This document shows, piece by piece, positions 1 through 11,520 of a stretch of DNA of 64,000 nucleotides; position 1 is the stretch's first letter, and each line of letters starts with the position of its first letter. Origin of the DNA: Isoetes taiwanensis (Eukaryota > Streptophyta > Lycopodiopsida > Isoetales > Isoetaceae); assembly GCA_021234155.1 (NCBI GenBank), contig JAJEKV010000009.1:10174546-10238545 (forward strand). Reading direction: 5' to 3'. Made by a program: the position numbers and the translations under genes. The notes below the pieces were generated by a model. That model was not told where the DNA came from and did not search any database. It worked only from the letters and a program-made list of their open reading frames with translations.

Positions 1-175
1 GAAGCGAATCGTTGCGGAAAGAAATTTTGACGAGGGCACACCTTGGCGATAAATCGTCTTCCATAATCAGTTTCTTATTGCCATACTTTCATGGCAGCAA
101 ATCCTCTGCATATTAAGTCAGAACCTGAAGTGCCGTTGCACAAAACAGAGATATTGAAAATGCATCAACTGGGTT

Positions 176-755
176 TCAAATGTTTTGCAGTTGTTTGTGT
201 AAGTTCGTGCAAAAATAGAGCCAAATGTAACTGGCAAGTTTAGATACTACTTCGAACGATTCTTGTTGCATCTGCTCAAAAAGTTGGAGGGACTTGATAA
301 GTTGTCCGTGACGACCATAAGCTGCAATCATAGCGTTAAAAGATACCACATTGCGCTGGGGCACTTGCTCAAAAACTTGATTGGCCTCCTCCAAGCTTGC
401 ATGTTCTGCATACGCAACAATTAAAGCATTCCATGCAACAATTTCCTTCACAGGCATCTGTTCAAATATTCTTGTTGCAACATCTAAATTACCACATTTT
501 CCGTATTCTGCAATTCATCTTCAGATAATAAATCAGCAAATTCATTTAGAAGCCTTTGACCGCTTTGCTTCGGTTGAAGCCATAGTGGCGAAGACACTTC
601 TGTTTTTAAAAGCTCATGCTTCTGCATACCCTGCATAGAAATTCCACAATGCTTTATTTCTCCTGCACAAAACTGAAGCATCCTACAGTGAGAAGAAGCA
701 GGACGTACAAAATTAAAGGAGTCCCATTTTGATGTTTTCTTGGAAGCTATCATAT
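176..755 (-). pseudogene. PPR protein fragment (frameshifted)
   Basis: Fragment of a plant pentatricopeptide-repeat protein, a family that binds organelle RNA. Reading from about 515 down to 176 the minus strand carries the end of one repeat ([18 protein letters not shown]), then a full repeat starting [20 protein letters not shown] and another starting [20 protein letters not shown], ending FEQMQQE. This spacing (about 31-35 residues, with WNALI / FNAMI) is diagnostic. The upstream 484-753 stretch is open in another frame, so a single-base shift lies near 505-515. No complete protein, no start region and no E/DYW tail are present. Confidence 0.8.
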
Positions 756-1318
756 CACCATCACTTCTCGGTCATCCAATTCCAAGTTAACCCTGTTCCG
801 GAGGAACGATCCACTGAAGCAAATGACGCCTTGTGAAATGGGAAACCACACGATTAGCCCTCAAAACCCACGACACAAAGCAAGCCAAATGCAAAACGGA
901 ACAACACGAAACACCGGAAAAGACCTTAAAAGGCCGATTAAACACACCTGGCGGCAATGGGAGCGAGTTTGCTTAGGCAAAAGAATAATTTCGTTCTCTT
1001 AATCAGCTAGGCTTGCCGGCGTGCCTCTCGGTTTCCATTGACAGGGTAACGCCTAGAAAAGAACATGATATAAACGCTGAAAAAAACCATGTCAATTCGG
1101 CCTGGATATTCACAATGGCCAGACGGATTTTTGACAAAAACACAAGATCCCAATCTTAACTTGGCCAGAGGAGCGGATCGATCGGTCGGATTTGTAACAG
1201 CGGCAGAAAAGGATCTACCTCCTCCGTCACCATTGCTGCTCCAATCGACTGAACCCCAAGGAAAGCCACAGGGGCGCCATCGGCGAATTCGATTGAGAAA
1301 TCGAATTGGGGCTTTTGT
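756..1318. other. intergenic, nothing recognised
   Basis: No coding signal, RNA gene or transposon boundary is visible. A 131-residue open frame (1089-1484) runs into the repeats that follow; its only distinctive feature is the translated repeat, so I do not call it a gene. Confidence 0.5.
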
Positions 1319-1476
1319 TGTGGGCCGTTCATCTCAGAGATGGACGGCCGAGATCAATCTGTACCAATATTTTGGTACACCAACAAGAGGGATGCTTGGG
1401 GAGTTACGAGGTGGCACCGTCTGGACCGTCCATCTCAAAAGATGGACGGCCGAGATCAATCTCTACCAACATTTTG
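1319..1476. repeat. pair of palindrome-bearing direct repeats
   Basis: Two near-identical blocks lie 102 bp apart, at 1340-1373 and 1442-1475, sharing ATGGACGGCCGAGATCAATC then a TACCAAYATTTT run. Each is headed by an imperfect palindrome: 1323-1349 (GGCCGTTCATCTC / GAGATGGACGGCC) and 1423-1451 (GGACCGTCCATCT / AGATGGACGGCC). A third perfect inverted pair, GTACCAA / TTGGTAC, lies at 1361-1378. The unit resembles the hairpin ends of small plant transposons, but no target duplication is identified. Confidence 0.6.
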
Positions 1477-1532
1477 TGGCATAATCTCTACACCATTTGA
1501 GACATCTACATCATTTGTGGCACTCAATATAA

Positions 1533-1576
1533 TTGTATATATATAGTGATATATATAGTGATATATATATATTAAT
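1533..1576. repeat. AT-rich microsatellite
   Basis: About three copies of an ATATATATAGTG-like unit. Confidence 0.7.
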
Positions 1577-1908
1577 TTTAGTAACCCGTATACAAAATTG
1601 GAGGATGCTTAGCAGACAAAATTGCATCCCATCTTCAATAACTTAAATCACTTCATAGGTATGATAGCATATTAGAAGATTAGAAGTGCCCACAGTCAGA
1701 AGATACAACTTAATTTTTTTCTTTTTTAAACCTTTGCAGCATATATGACTCTGCAAGAGTCAGTCCATTTTCATCCTCGTTGTCTGGAGAAGAAATAACA
1801 TCTTCCTTTTGGACAATGTTGTTGCTTTTAACTGATATAAAAAAGGAAACACATCAAAAAACATAATCAAACAATAATAGGATGATATTGGAATCAGCAA
1901 CCACACAT

Positions 1909-3802
1909 TCAGCACCAGCACCAGCAACCACACATTTTAGCACCAGCATCATGAACATCAGCACTATCATGAACATCAGCAACATGAACATCAGCACCAG
2001 GCAAATCCTTCATCAGGTTTCTGGGCATAATTGTTGGCTCCCCCAACTCCTTAAGGTCTGCTGCTACTGAAACAACTTTAAAGAGAAAGATTTAAAGTCA
2101 GCAGCCTAACTATCTAAGTAATGAAGGTCAAACATACAATACCTTTGGATTTGCTCTTGAGTGGATTGCCAAAAAGCTTCTTCACCTTCATCGACATAGT
2201 CCATCCATTAAGAATTGCATGTTGATGTCTTTCACAGCTGAAGAAGAACAAACAAGATCAACATAATATGAAACAAGAATAGCATCACAATATGAAACAT
2301 CTCAAACTGACTGCTAAAAACACTCACCTTTATTTACTAGATGTTTGGGAGACTTTGGGCTCTGCTTAGCTTCATCTGCATCTGTCATAGTCAGTTAGAA
2401 TCTAGCACTCAATAAGCACAAACTCAATAAGCACAAACTTACTCTCAAGTATTTTCTTTCTTGCACTCCTCGTCATGCGTTTCTTCATTCTCCTCTCAGG
2501 CACACTGTCATGTCCAGAGCTGCTACCTTCTTCATCAACTACAAATTTTCTTTTATGGGTCTTACCACTCTTGGGTTCATCAGTTTCTGTTTCTTCCCCA
2601 GACTCTTGCTCATCATGGCTACCATCATCCTCATGAGCACTTGTCTGATCACTCGTAAGCCCAAGCTCAACCAAAAGTGCAGAAGGCACTGCTTCATCAC
2701 AGCCTGCACCTAAACACTGCATGCTATCCAGCACAGACGAAAAGCAAGCTAAGTGCCACTTATGGCTGCACTTCAACTGAACATGCATGGTGTATTCATC
2801 ACTAAAATCAAGGCCACACAAGACACAAGCTTCAGAAGTAGAAGATAGAGGAAAGTTATAAATACCCATGGTGATGTTGATGGCCTGAAATTTCTTATTA
2901 TTCTGTAGCACAGAAATTTGAGTTGCTTTTGAATGCCACTTTTCAATACTTACATCAAATGCTGCTATATCTCGTTTCAGTATTGAAACCTCATCAACCA
3001 AAGAGTTGTACTTGCCCTTATCCATGCTCAACAGAGTCTGCTGGAGAAGACCCTTTAACAAGTCCTCCTCTGTCTTCAAAATTTCAGTTGTCTTCTGATA
3101 TTCAGCATCATCTGAAAAATCTCGTTTCAAGTCACATCTGAATTTGTATTTCTCTGGAACAGCATCTGCTAATCTGTTGCACACAACTTCAGAAGCAGCC
3201 AGGCTGCCTTCCATCCTCAGCACCTCTTCTTCAACTTTGATTAGCCTGTTCACAGCCTCACCCTTCATTTCCCTGAGCTTTCTTACCCGGCTCATCACAA
3301 TCTGAATGTTCTTTTCAAAAGTATTGACAGGGTTTTTTCTTGACCTTTTCTTCACGGAATCCTTGTGCGAGTCTGCAGCAAAAGAAGCCCAGTTCACTAA
3401 AAATTCCTTTGGGTTTGCAAGAGCCTTGTTTGTGTGCTGCCATGCGAAAGCTCTTGCAAATTGAGTTCGAACTTCGTGATTAACCAGCTTCTTCTGGTAT
3501 ACCTTGTGAATCAAATCTATCAATTCACCCCTGAAACCTGGTTGGACGTCCTTGATCTTCATTTTCCCACATTCAAGGGGACACTTCCAAACCTGTAACC
3601 ATTCCGTTTCCGAAACATCTTCCGGCTTCAACTGCTTGGGCTTCTTTCCCACCGGCGTATCCCGCGGCAAGTAGCGAATTCACGCCTGTCCCTAGCAACC
3701 GCAAAATCGCAAATAAAATAGAAAAGCTTTCAATTCAATCTCTCAGAATAACTTCGAGCCGAAAAACCTCAATATTGTTACCTGTTTCGAAGCTGGCTCC
3801 AT
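1909..3802 (-). CDS. unrecognised coiled-coil protein with RING-like zinc finger, multi-exon
   Basis: The main exon (about 3670-2443) is open for more than 400 codons. I do not recognise the family. N-terminal part: a tryptophan/cysteine block (WLQVWKCPLECG). Middle: a long charged, heptad-like stretch (residues about 120-250). Then a RING-like pattern CxxC (CVLCG), C-x-H-x2-H (CSHKWHLAC) and a further Cx4C, about residues 290-340. Tail: acidic, then basic (KKRMTRSARKK, a possible nuclear signal). The frame opens without an ATG, so the start is probably in an upstream exon: MEPASKQ at 3802-3782 ends CAG|GTAACA. A good donor at 2443 (GAGA|GTAAGT) leads to exons 2381-2328, 2237-2143 and 2066-1909; the last ends in a repeat of ADVH units and WCWC then stop. 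The 2328/2237 junction is out of phase by one base unless a weaker donor (GA|GTGTTT) is used, so the C-terminus is uncertain. A nuclear role is inference only. Confidence 0.65.
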
Positions 3803-3816
3803 CGCTTGAATTAGAC

Positions 3817-3856
3817 AGAGCGAAAAAGAGCTTGAAGAGCGAAAAAGAGCTTGAAA
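3817..3856. repeat. 19-bp tandem duplication in 5' region
   Basis: AGCGAAAAAGAGCTTGAAG occurs twice in tandem just upstream of the proposed first exon of the RING-like gene. Confidence 0.7.
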
Positions 3857-3974
3857 GGGCACACTGTTCCGGCAGAGCCAAAGAGCTTGAAGTTTCGAAA
3901 AATTTGGGAAGCTTGGGAGGAATCCGACCCCAAATCATTTGGCGCGCATTCCGGAGCTCGTAAGCCCCCTTCAT

Positions 3975-4026
3975 CATGACCGTCGCCAGACTTCATTACG
4001 CCCGTCGCCAGACTCCATTACACCCG
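3975..4026. repeat. 22-bp tandem duplication
   Basis: CCGTCGCCAGACTTCATTAC is followed by CCGTCGCCAGACTCCATTAC and the start of a third copy. Confidence 0.65.
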
Positions 4027-4609
4027 TACGGCCTGTCTCGCGAAAAAAAGCAGCGCTGAGATAAGGTGCTTACGATGTGCCGAGATTTCGCTTTTTTGTA
4101 CACCACCAATAAAAAATGACCCTTTTGCAGGTTTTCGTGTAGATCTGCTCCTGTGCAGTTCTGTTTGGCGGTAAATCTTCGGATTTAGTGTAGTGGAGTC
4201 GCTGGATTTACTCTATTGGACTGTATTGGTAGTCAGAGATGTTTCTTGAGTTATTTGCAGTTGCATGTAGCTCTCGTGTAGTTCTGTGAGCATTCTGTAG
4301 TCCTAGTTCCACTCTGCATTGTTTATGCTCATAACAACTTTTCCTGTATTATCCTTTCTTGGCTCTCTGAGAAAAGCAGTCTGTATTATCGTGGTTTGTA
4401 TTATCCTTTTTCGGACCTGAGAACCGTGGTCTGAGAGAAGCAGTTCGGCCTGACTAGCTGACAGCGAGAAAGGAAAATCAAGTTTAAGAAGCAGTATAGA
4501 CCTGAGAAGTCCCCTAGTTTTCCTGTTGCAATCAAAGTAGAATCTGCAGGGGTTCATGGTCTTGCCTGTGAATCTTGCCTGTGTGATGGACTGTGATGAT
4601 TTCAGTATA

Positions 4610-4756
4610 TATACACAACATGAGCAAGCTCATTTGGCTTTAAATTGTTTCAAGGAAATGCAGCAGCATGGAATAAGGTCAGATAGGTTCGCATTTTCAA
4701 GCTTTCTGGAAGTATGTGGGCTTATGTGCCATCACAAATGGCAGATGCATTTATGA
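4610..4756 (+). pseudogene. PPR repeat fragment
   Basis: A single degenerate PPR unit: ALNCFKEMQQHGIRSDRFAF then SSFLEVCG, matching the usual LxLFxxMQxxGIxPDxFTFxSxLxxC pattern. Nothing before or after continues the array. It is on the strand opposite to the first PPR fragment. Confidence 0.6.
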
Positions 4757-5189
4757 ACAAGTCGTTGGTAGTGGAGACCAGTTTTGAAATGTGAAACTTT
4801 TTCAACTTGAAATGTGAACTTGATGACCTTCAATATGAAGGATTTTGTATAAAGAATTTAAGCTGTATTAAAAAATTAAGTTGTATTGTAATGTTATTGT
4901 TTATTGTGGTGGCGGCGCCACCAGAGCGCCGCCTGAAATTTAACACTGAAAAAACACTCAAAAACACTTAAAAAAAGCATGAAAAAACCTTAGGAGATAA
5001 TCTTAAGGAATTTGCAGGTGGTGTAGGTTACGAAAGATGAAAGACCGTGAAACGACCTAGTCACACATAGCAGAATTTTGGGCTTAGGGTAGGATCTCTT
5101 TTAATGATGTTGTAGGTTAGAATCTATGTTGGTGAAAAAACTTGAAGGCACTCAAAGGGGATATGATTCATGTTTTGGTGTTTCATGTT

Positions 5190-5325
5190 CTGTTATGATG
5201 ATGGGGGTTTGTCCCCCAGTTTTGGTTTAGGCTTATGCCCCCCTTTTTGTTTGGGTCCCATAACCTGACTAGGTTTTCGTGGACGATAAAGAATTTATCT
5301 TTATCTTTATCTTTTCATTGTGGCC
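5190..5325 (+). mobile_element. possible LINE 3'-end fragment
   Basis: A T/G/C-rich stretch (GGGTTTGTCCCCCAG; TATGCCCCCC; ATAACCTGACTAGG) ends in a short TTTATC repeat, as many plant LINE 3' UTRs do. No coding part is attached and no target duplication was found. Confidence 0.3.
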
Positions 5326-6030
5326 TCTCCACGTGCCCCTCCCTCCAACACGCAATCGAAGTCGGGTCGATGATTTCACTTAGCCGGTGAAGAACACTTC
5401 TGGTAACCAGTACTCTGCTTCTATTAACCAGTATGCTCAAAGCTTCTGGTTCTCTGCTTCAAATTCGTTCCTCTAGACGTTGTGCTTTTGCGGGCTCTAC
5501 ATCAAATTGGTTATTCTGCTAAGAATCAGTTCTTCAAATCAGAGCTCTTTTGCAAATCAAGAAGCAAGAAGCTTCAAATCCGGTACTCTTCTGCATCAAA
5601 TTAGTGCTCTTCTACAAATGAAGAAGCAAGAAATTCCAAACCCGGTACTCTTTTGCTTTAAATTTGCTTCCAGCAAGAGGCAAAAATGCATCCCCAACTT
5701 TTTCTTTGTAGGGAAAAGAAAAACAATCTCCTCTGGGAGATCCACTCCTGGCTGCTGCCAGTTGCGAAGCCCCTTTCTCCGAGCCAGAATGGGATCCCAT
5801 ATTCCTTTCCCCTATACAAAATTGCTTTACCCTCCTGGAGCCTTGTAGTTATCATATCACATTGTCAAGATTGTTTATCTGGTCACGATTGTATGTACTC
5901 ACAGAGGACTCAAAACTCGACCAAATGGCATCCACCTCAATGCAAAAGTCCACCATGGTGTGATGAAGACTGTTTTTGGTTGATCTTCTCCCGTGATGCT
6001 TAATTAATTAAAACCTGAAAAACCATCTAA
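5326..6030. other. intergenic with short direct repeats
   Basis: Only short open frames. The stretch 5400-5670 contains loosely repeated phrases (TTCTGCTTC, AAGAAGCAAGAA, CAAATCCGGTACTCTTCTGC, then AAACCCGGTACTCTTTTGC), suggesting an old local duplication. No function assigned. Confidence 0.4.
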
Positions 6031-6034
6031 GAAG

Positions 6035-6780
6035 TATATATTTCCTTACCTGCAATAGCATGTATGTAAGACTTCTTCCAAGAAAGGCAAAGGATAGCAA
6101 TCCTTGATAGTAGCTTTGTTTATATCTCTATAGTCAATGCATATCCTAATAGTCTTATTCTTTTTCTTAACAAGTAAAATGCAAGACAACTACTCAAGGT
6201 TCACTATTTCTGATATCACACCAACGTCTTTCATTTTATACAACCCATCCTTAATGAGATCAAGCAAAGCACCATTTATTCTTCTAAGCTTTTGCATAAC
6301 AGGCTTCACACCTTCTTTGATCTTAATTTCAAACTCACACACACTTTTGTCAACACTAACTCATTATAATCCCAAGCAAACACATAATTTCATGACCAAG
6401 ACTTCATCCTTTTCCTTGAACATGTCACCAACATGGTAGAGCCGCCAAAAGTCATGCCCCCCTAATTCGTTCTCTTTGATTGTTCCTTCAGCCAAGTGCT
6501 CAAGGAGAACACTTCTACACAAGGCATCAGCTTCACTATTGAGCTCCTTTAGTGCATGGTGCAACTTCCAAGTTTTGAAGGTTGATAACTCTTCCAAAAT
6601 CTTGTTCCATAGTGTAATCTTGTCCCCTTTCTTGGCCTGATACTCTCTCAAACCTGCCTACAAACAAGTGGTGAGTCCCCAAAGATAACAATGTTAGTAT
6701 TGCCTAAATGCTTTATGAGGGCCTTCTAGAGTCATGTTTGAGAATATCCTGCCATTCAGGATAGTCTTACCCTAGTTTCG
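6035..6780 (-). mobile_element. Ty3/gypsy fragment: RNase H-like segment followed by RT
   Basis: The minus strand first reads an RNase H-like segment: NIVIFGDSPLVCRQV (about 6700-6660, the D-S of strand 4), REYQAKKGD, then WKLHHALKELNSEADALC (about 6570-6520). Further 3' it reads FAWDYNEL, then KIKEGVKPVMQKLRR (about 6320), DVGVISEI and KTIRICIDYRDINKATIKDC with YPLPFLEEV (6160-6050), the classic N-terminal half of a gypsy RT. Stops and at least one frameshift interrupt it, and the YxDD part is absent. Having RNase H 5' of RT is opposite to the usual RT-RH order, so two fragments may have been joined. Confidence 0.7.
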
Positions 6781-7292
6781 GGGATCCCAGAAGAGAAAAT
6801 ATTGGCCTCCGTTATCCCCACCAGTTCAGAACAGAATCCGTTCGGGGCCCCACCATTTTACTATACTAACACACATGAGGGGCCGTGCGGAAATCTCGAC
6901 TATCCGGTGTCACGATGCTTCTGGACTGTCCATGGTCTCCGGTATCACCAAAAAAAGTACAAGGTTATCCCCGCCTCCAAAATAAACTACATGCGATCCT
7001 GGCCTCCGGGATCCCCAAGCCATGGCTGGTAACGGTGCTAAAATCAGCCGCCTTTTTCTCAACATCGGGGATCCCAACGTCCCGCGGAAGTGATCTCTCC
7101 TTCAGAATCACACATGGACGGTCGACATCGGCCTGGTTATCCCCTCCTCTGGGATCACCACCCCGACCGATGTTGCCATGTGGGATCTCCGACGACGATA
7201 TTCTGGTGATCGTGTCCTCTGGGATCACCACTGTATGGCCGATAATGGGAACGATATCGGCTAATGGAAAGATCTCCGCCTATGGGATCACC
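6781..7292. repeat. dispersed GGGATCMCC motif array
   Basis: The motif GGGATC(C/A)CC recurs at 6781, 7008, 7068, 7151, 7221 and 7284, with variants (GTTATCCCC, GGTATCACC, GGGATCTCC) between. Two copies (CCTCTGGGATCACCA) are exactly 70 bp apart. The block is GC-rich compared with its flanks and may be a retroelement LTR or leader. Confidence 0.45.
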
Positions 7293-8607
7293 GCGTACTT
7301 TCTCACTGAGAATTGACAGTGCAAAGCAGATGTGGACCGTAATGAGCAGCCCGATTTGAATATGTCAGCTCATGCACGGTCCAACCAGTTGTGCAGTGAC
7401 ACATGGGAGAAAAGCATAAGATGGAGAAAGCAAACTTTTAAAGCTCAAAAGACAATTTATTTCAAAATTTACAGCAGCCTTTCAAGTATTGATTGCATAC
7501 CATCTTCACATAACAAATGAGCAACCCAAGTATTGATGGGCAACCCAGGAATGTTAATATGACATGTTCAAAGGACATTGGTGGGAACTATAAATACTAT
7601 AGAAAGCCCATAATTTATGGTTATGATAGATACTCCTCTAAGTAATTTGGTATTGTGCCCACATTTGCGACTAAATGCTGTCTATGTAAACTTTAAGTAT
7701 CAACTTACTTGAAGTCGTCCCCACTCAACAACAGCCTTGGGACTGCCATACTTCTGCTGCAAAACCTGGGAGGAGAGGCAGAAATTTCACAGATCAGATA
7801 TATCTATATCTTCAAACTTTAAGGGAAAGAATCCCACTTAGTCCAGGTCACTTTTTGAATGCAAATATGACCACATCTCATACTCGAATTAAGCCTTTTG
7901 AGTTTTACTTTTAGTTGTTAGTGTTTACATTTTGAAATGTAGATTTAATAGACCATCAGCTGCAAAAGAAACTATTATTAGATGTGGATAAGTTCTTTCC
8001 GTGATCTTCAACACTAAATGAATTTCTCGTTACTGGAGTAGCCGAGTTATCCTAGTTCACCAAGGAAAACCAAAGCTAAAGTAGGAGATTCATATGTCCA
8101 CAACTCCATTCTAGAAATTTATAGAATATATTGAGAAAAAAGCAATTATAATTCCAAATAGGCTCTCAAGTGCATTATTTCTCACTATGTGCATCAACCA
8201 TATTTTGTGTCTTAGAATATTTTCAGACTTACTCTTCGCCTATTCGGTGTAGCCAAAGGGTATATTTGTGTTTGCTATTTGAGAACATTCAAAATGGTAT
8301 ATTCGTGATTCATGTGCTATTTTGGAATAGCATATAACTGCATTTCTATTTAATATTCTATTCCGAAATAGCACATAACTCCATTTCTATTACATGCTCT
8401 ATTCAGAAATAGTTGAATCTACTTTTGGATGGTTAAGGTACCTAGAACTATATATTCTGGATTCTAGTTTAATTGGAAACTGTGAGAAAGGTCACAAATG
8501 TTGAAGAAAAAACAATGCCACATCGTGTTTCTTTGAGATTTTTTATAATGGTCATATTCAACTCCTACCTCAGCACAACCTATTTCTTTCAAATATATTT
8601 GTTCTGA
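7293..8607. other. AT-rich intergenic with one possible orphan exon
   Basis: No gene recognised. One minus-strand stretch, 7765-7709, reads VLQQKYGSPKAVVEWGRLQ (57 nt, phase 0/0) between a good acceptor (CTCCCAG) and donor (GTAAGT). It could be one exon of a broken gene; family unknown. Near 8330-8410 a phrase containing TATTC(C/A)GAAATAG is duplicated. Confidence 0.35.
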
Positions 8608-8712
8608 CTAACAAATGTATGTGCTTGTTCTGAACATAAGCCGTGGGACAAGTAACAATGAAAGGAACAAAATAAACAAGGTGCTGCGCACGAGGGGTTG
8701 CCCTTCGGTGAC
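8608..8712 (-). mobile_element. retroposon 3'-end fragment
   Basis: The minus strand carries GTGCGCAGCACCTTGTTT, preceded by GGGCAACCCC. The same core recurs at 54703-54735 next to a TATTC-type tail. This marks a shared non-LTR 3' end. No coding part is recognisable. Confidence 0.4.
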
Positions 8713-11500
8713 GCGAAAGTGTGTTTTTATGGTTTCTGTTTTAGCATTTGTTTTCATGTTTTTTATTTGATTGTCCTTTAAGATCGAACTTGAATGCTGG
8801 TTTGTTTTTTTCATCTTGTTTATCTCTTTCGATTGCTTATGTATTGTAAGGGAGCAAGAAATAAGGGTATAAGAATTGGAGTTTGGACATTCTTCTTTCC
8901 TTTGTTTTATTTGCAATGTACATGGTGAAAGAACTTTGCTTTAGTAAGACATCATTGGTTCTACAGCTATATCAAAATATATAGCTTACAATTTCTGCTT
9001 TATATCCTTTGGTAATTCCTCGTAAATCCACCTTAAAATTCCTGGCTTATTACCCTTGGTCACGCGGACGTCAAAATAGACCAATCCAAAACTCATATTA
9101 TACATTCGTGCTAGATTTTGGAGACTTATAAAGTCGAGGAGCCATTTCTTACAAATATTGTTCCCTACAATATCCAAAAATACATATTTTAGAGTCAAAG
9201 ATAAGATCGGAGAAAGAATACTTGTTTCATTCCCATATGGGCACACAAGAAATCTGCAGACATACAAAACTGCAAACACAAGAATCAAGAAATTAGGAAA
9301 AATAAACAAAACAAGCTCGTTACCAAGACCCAAGGGCGAAGGATTCAAACCTCGAAGACACGATGTTCACAAATCTCGAAAATGCTTCATCAACATCAAA
9401 AACATTGTATGCCTCGTTGGCCAGAAAAGAGAGAATAAAATTCAAGCTCATGTTTACCGAGTAAATTTTATTCACTGTTAAGCTGCCCGATGCCAAAGGA
9501 CTCTAACAAATCATACATTTATGCAATATACTGCAGCCCAGCAAAATACATATCAACATCTGCATGCCCAGAACCGGATGAGAAGAAAAATCCGTTCCAC
9601 ATTCGGAGTCAGTGTTATCGGAAAAATGGTAAGGAGAGTGTTGACAATGCGATTCTTGGCATACTTATCAGGCAACAACCCTCTCAAAATTGAAGCAAAG
9701 TTAAAACAAAAAAATCTCTACATATATAGTTACAATGTTGAATACACGATGCCGCCATAGAGAGAACAACATTTTAGGGTTGTAACTGGGATGCTTATCA
9801 ACCAAAGACGGCAAAAAGAAAATCATACACGCATGGATCACTGTGGCATGCAAATAAAATCTACACTAGTGATGCATGTATTAGCCTGGAATGTGAACAG
9901 AGCTTCGTATAGAAAGACCCTTGAGTTTCTAGACAACCGGCATACTGGTTCCACAACTGTTGGATACCTGGAATACTATCCGCCATTTAGATACAAAGAG
10001 CCATAAAGATGTCCAGCCCCACCTTTACATCTCCAAGGCTAGATTTCATTCGAAAGCGTAAACAAGCACTAGTTCCACACATATAGGATACAAAGTGAGT
10101 AGATTGCAGGCTAATGATAAAGCATCTTGTGGTCCATCACAGCCGGCTGCGTATTGAACATAATTGACTGCAAGGACTTGGTTTCAATGCAGGTTGATGG
10201 GACTCAAAAGGAAGACAGCCGAGTCCCACGGATGTTGCAGTATTCAACAACTTCATAGGACCAACATCCAAATGAATTGGTTCATGATCCCAGTTCAAGT
10301 CAAAAGTAAACAGCTATGCTTGCAACCAAATCTCTCAACAATGTTATCTGGAAGGCGATTATAAGCAAGCAGATAAGCACAAGAAACTCAAAAAATGCAT
10401 AGCTCAGAATCCTTCAAGTATTTCAGGAAGCTCAAAGTACTTGCTCTTGTGTTTTCTACTCCATGGGTTGAAGCAGTTCACATCAAATCCTTTATCCAGT
10501 ATAGGAGGAACTGGATAGCCGATACACTTGCTTAGTATGTTCCACTATCTGGATAGGTTCAAGCTGCAGAAGAACGACTAAACATAGAAGGCCTAACATT
10601 TCTAACCTTTTTATGACAAGCAGTACCAGAGCATGAAATGCAATGCAAGTTAATGTTGCAAAGCAAATTCAAAATTCGTATTGAATGCAAAGCTTTGCTA
10701 TGGCGCCAGTTTACCAGCTCCACGATCAGAAGAAAATATCAGAGAAACTATCAAGATTGCATCACTTAAGACCTCTCCAAACGAAATTAGAGCAACATTC
10801 AACTTTATAAGAATTATCAACAAAATGGCATAGACAAAGGAACATGAATCTGGAAGCCAGATAGGCAAGGATATACAGGAGCCGTTGCTTCATCCCTGGC
10901 AAAGCAAAGAAGAATGATGAAATACTCGTGGAAATTGCAGACAAAGAAAACATTAGCCACGCAGAAATTCAACGATCCAAAAAAAGCCTGAAAATATCAA
11001 AAAGAAAGTGATACCCATGTTGAGATTCTTCACTACGGCCCACGCTGAGATACCTTGTGCAGAAAACCATGGGTGTTCATCACAGTAACTAAGCACAATG
11101 AAGAGCGGTCAGAGCTCAAACTTAGAAGTCCAATACATCTACAGACTACCGGACTCACTAGATGATCAAACTAGAGCCTTTTCTGATAAGAACTGACTTC
11201 TCTGGAGAAGACAGAATTTCCCAGAAACCCTAAACCGGCCTATCCACAGGAGCAAGAAGAATGATCGGTTACAAGCCTAGGCAGCATGATGGATCCATAG
11301 CCAGGATGCTCCACAGTCACACATCATGCATAATAGAGAAATTAGGGCATCTAGAGCTTCGTCAGTTCAATAAACAGGGGGTATATTTAGATCAAACTGA
11401 GTAGAGCATAGCCATCGCTCGAAAATGAATTAAATTTAGTTACCTAAAACATTTATTTACCTGCTGCTGTGCATCTTATCATGCCTGCATACGAAACATA
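8713..11500. other. long non-coding stretch
   Basis: Several open frames of 60-120 codons occur, for example 8986-9348 on the minus strand, whose C-terminal half (LARMYNMSFGLVYFDVRV) looks protein-like. None matches a family I know and none has supporting splice or neighbour evidence. Confidence 0.4.
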
Positions 11501-11520
11501 TAACAAAAATAGGGTAGCAA

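Noticed and set aside
1089-1484. 131-codon open frame
   Set aside because: Its only notable feature is the translated palindromic repeat; no homology or splice support.
8986-9348. 120-codon minus-strand frame
   Set aside because: Partly protein-like, but no family, and an overlapping plus-strand frame is equally open.
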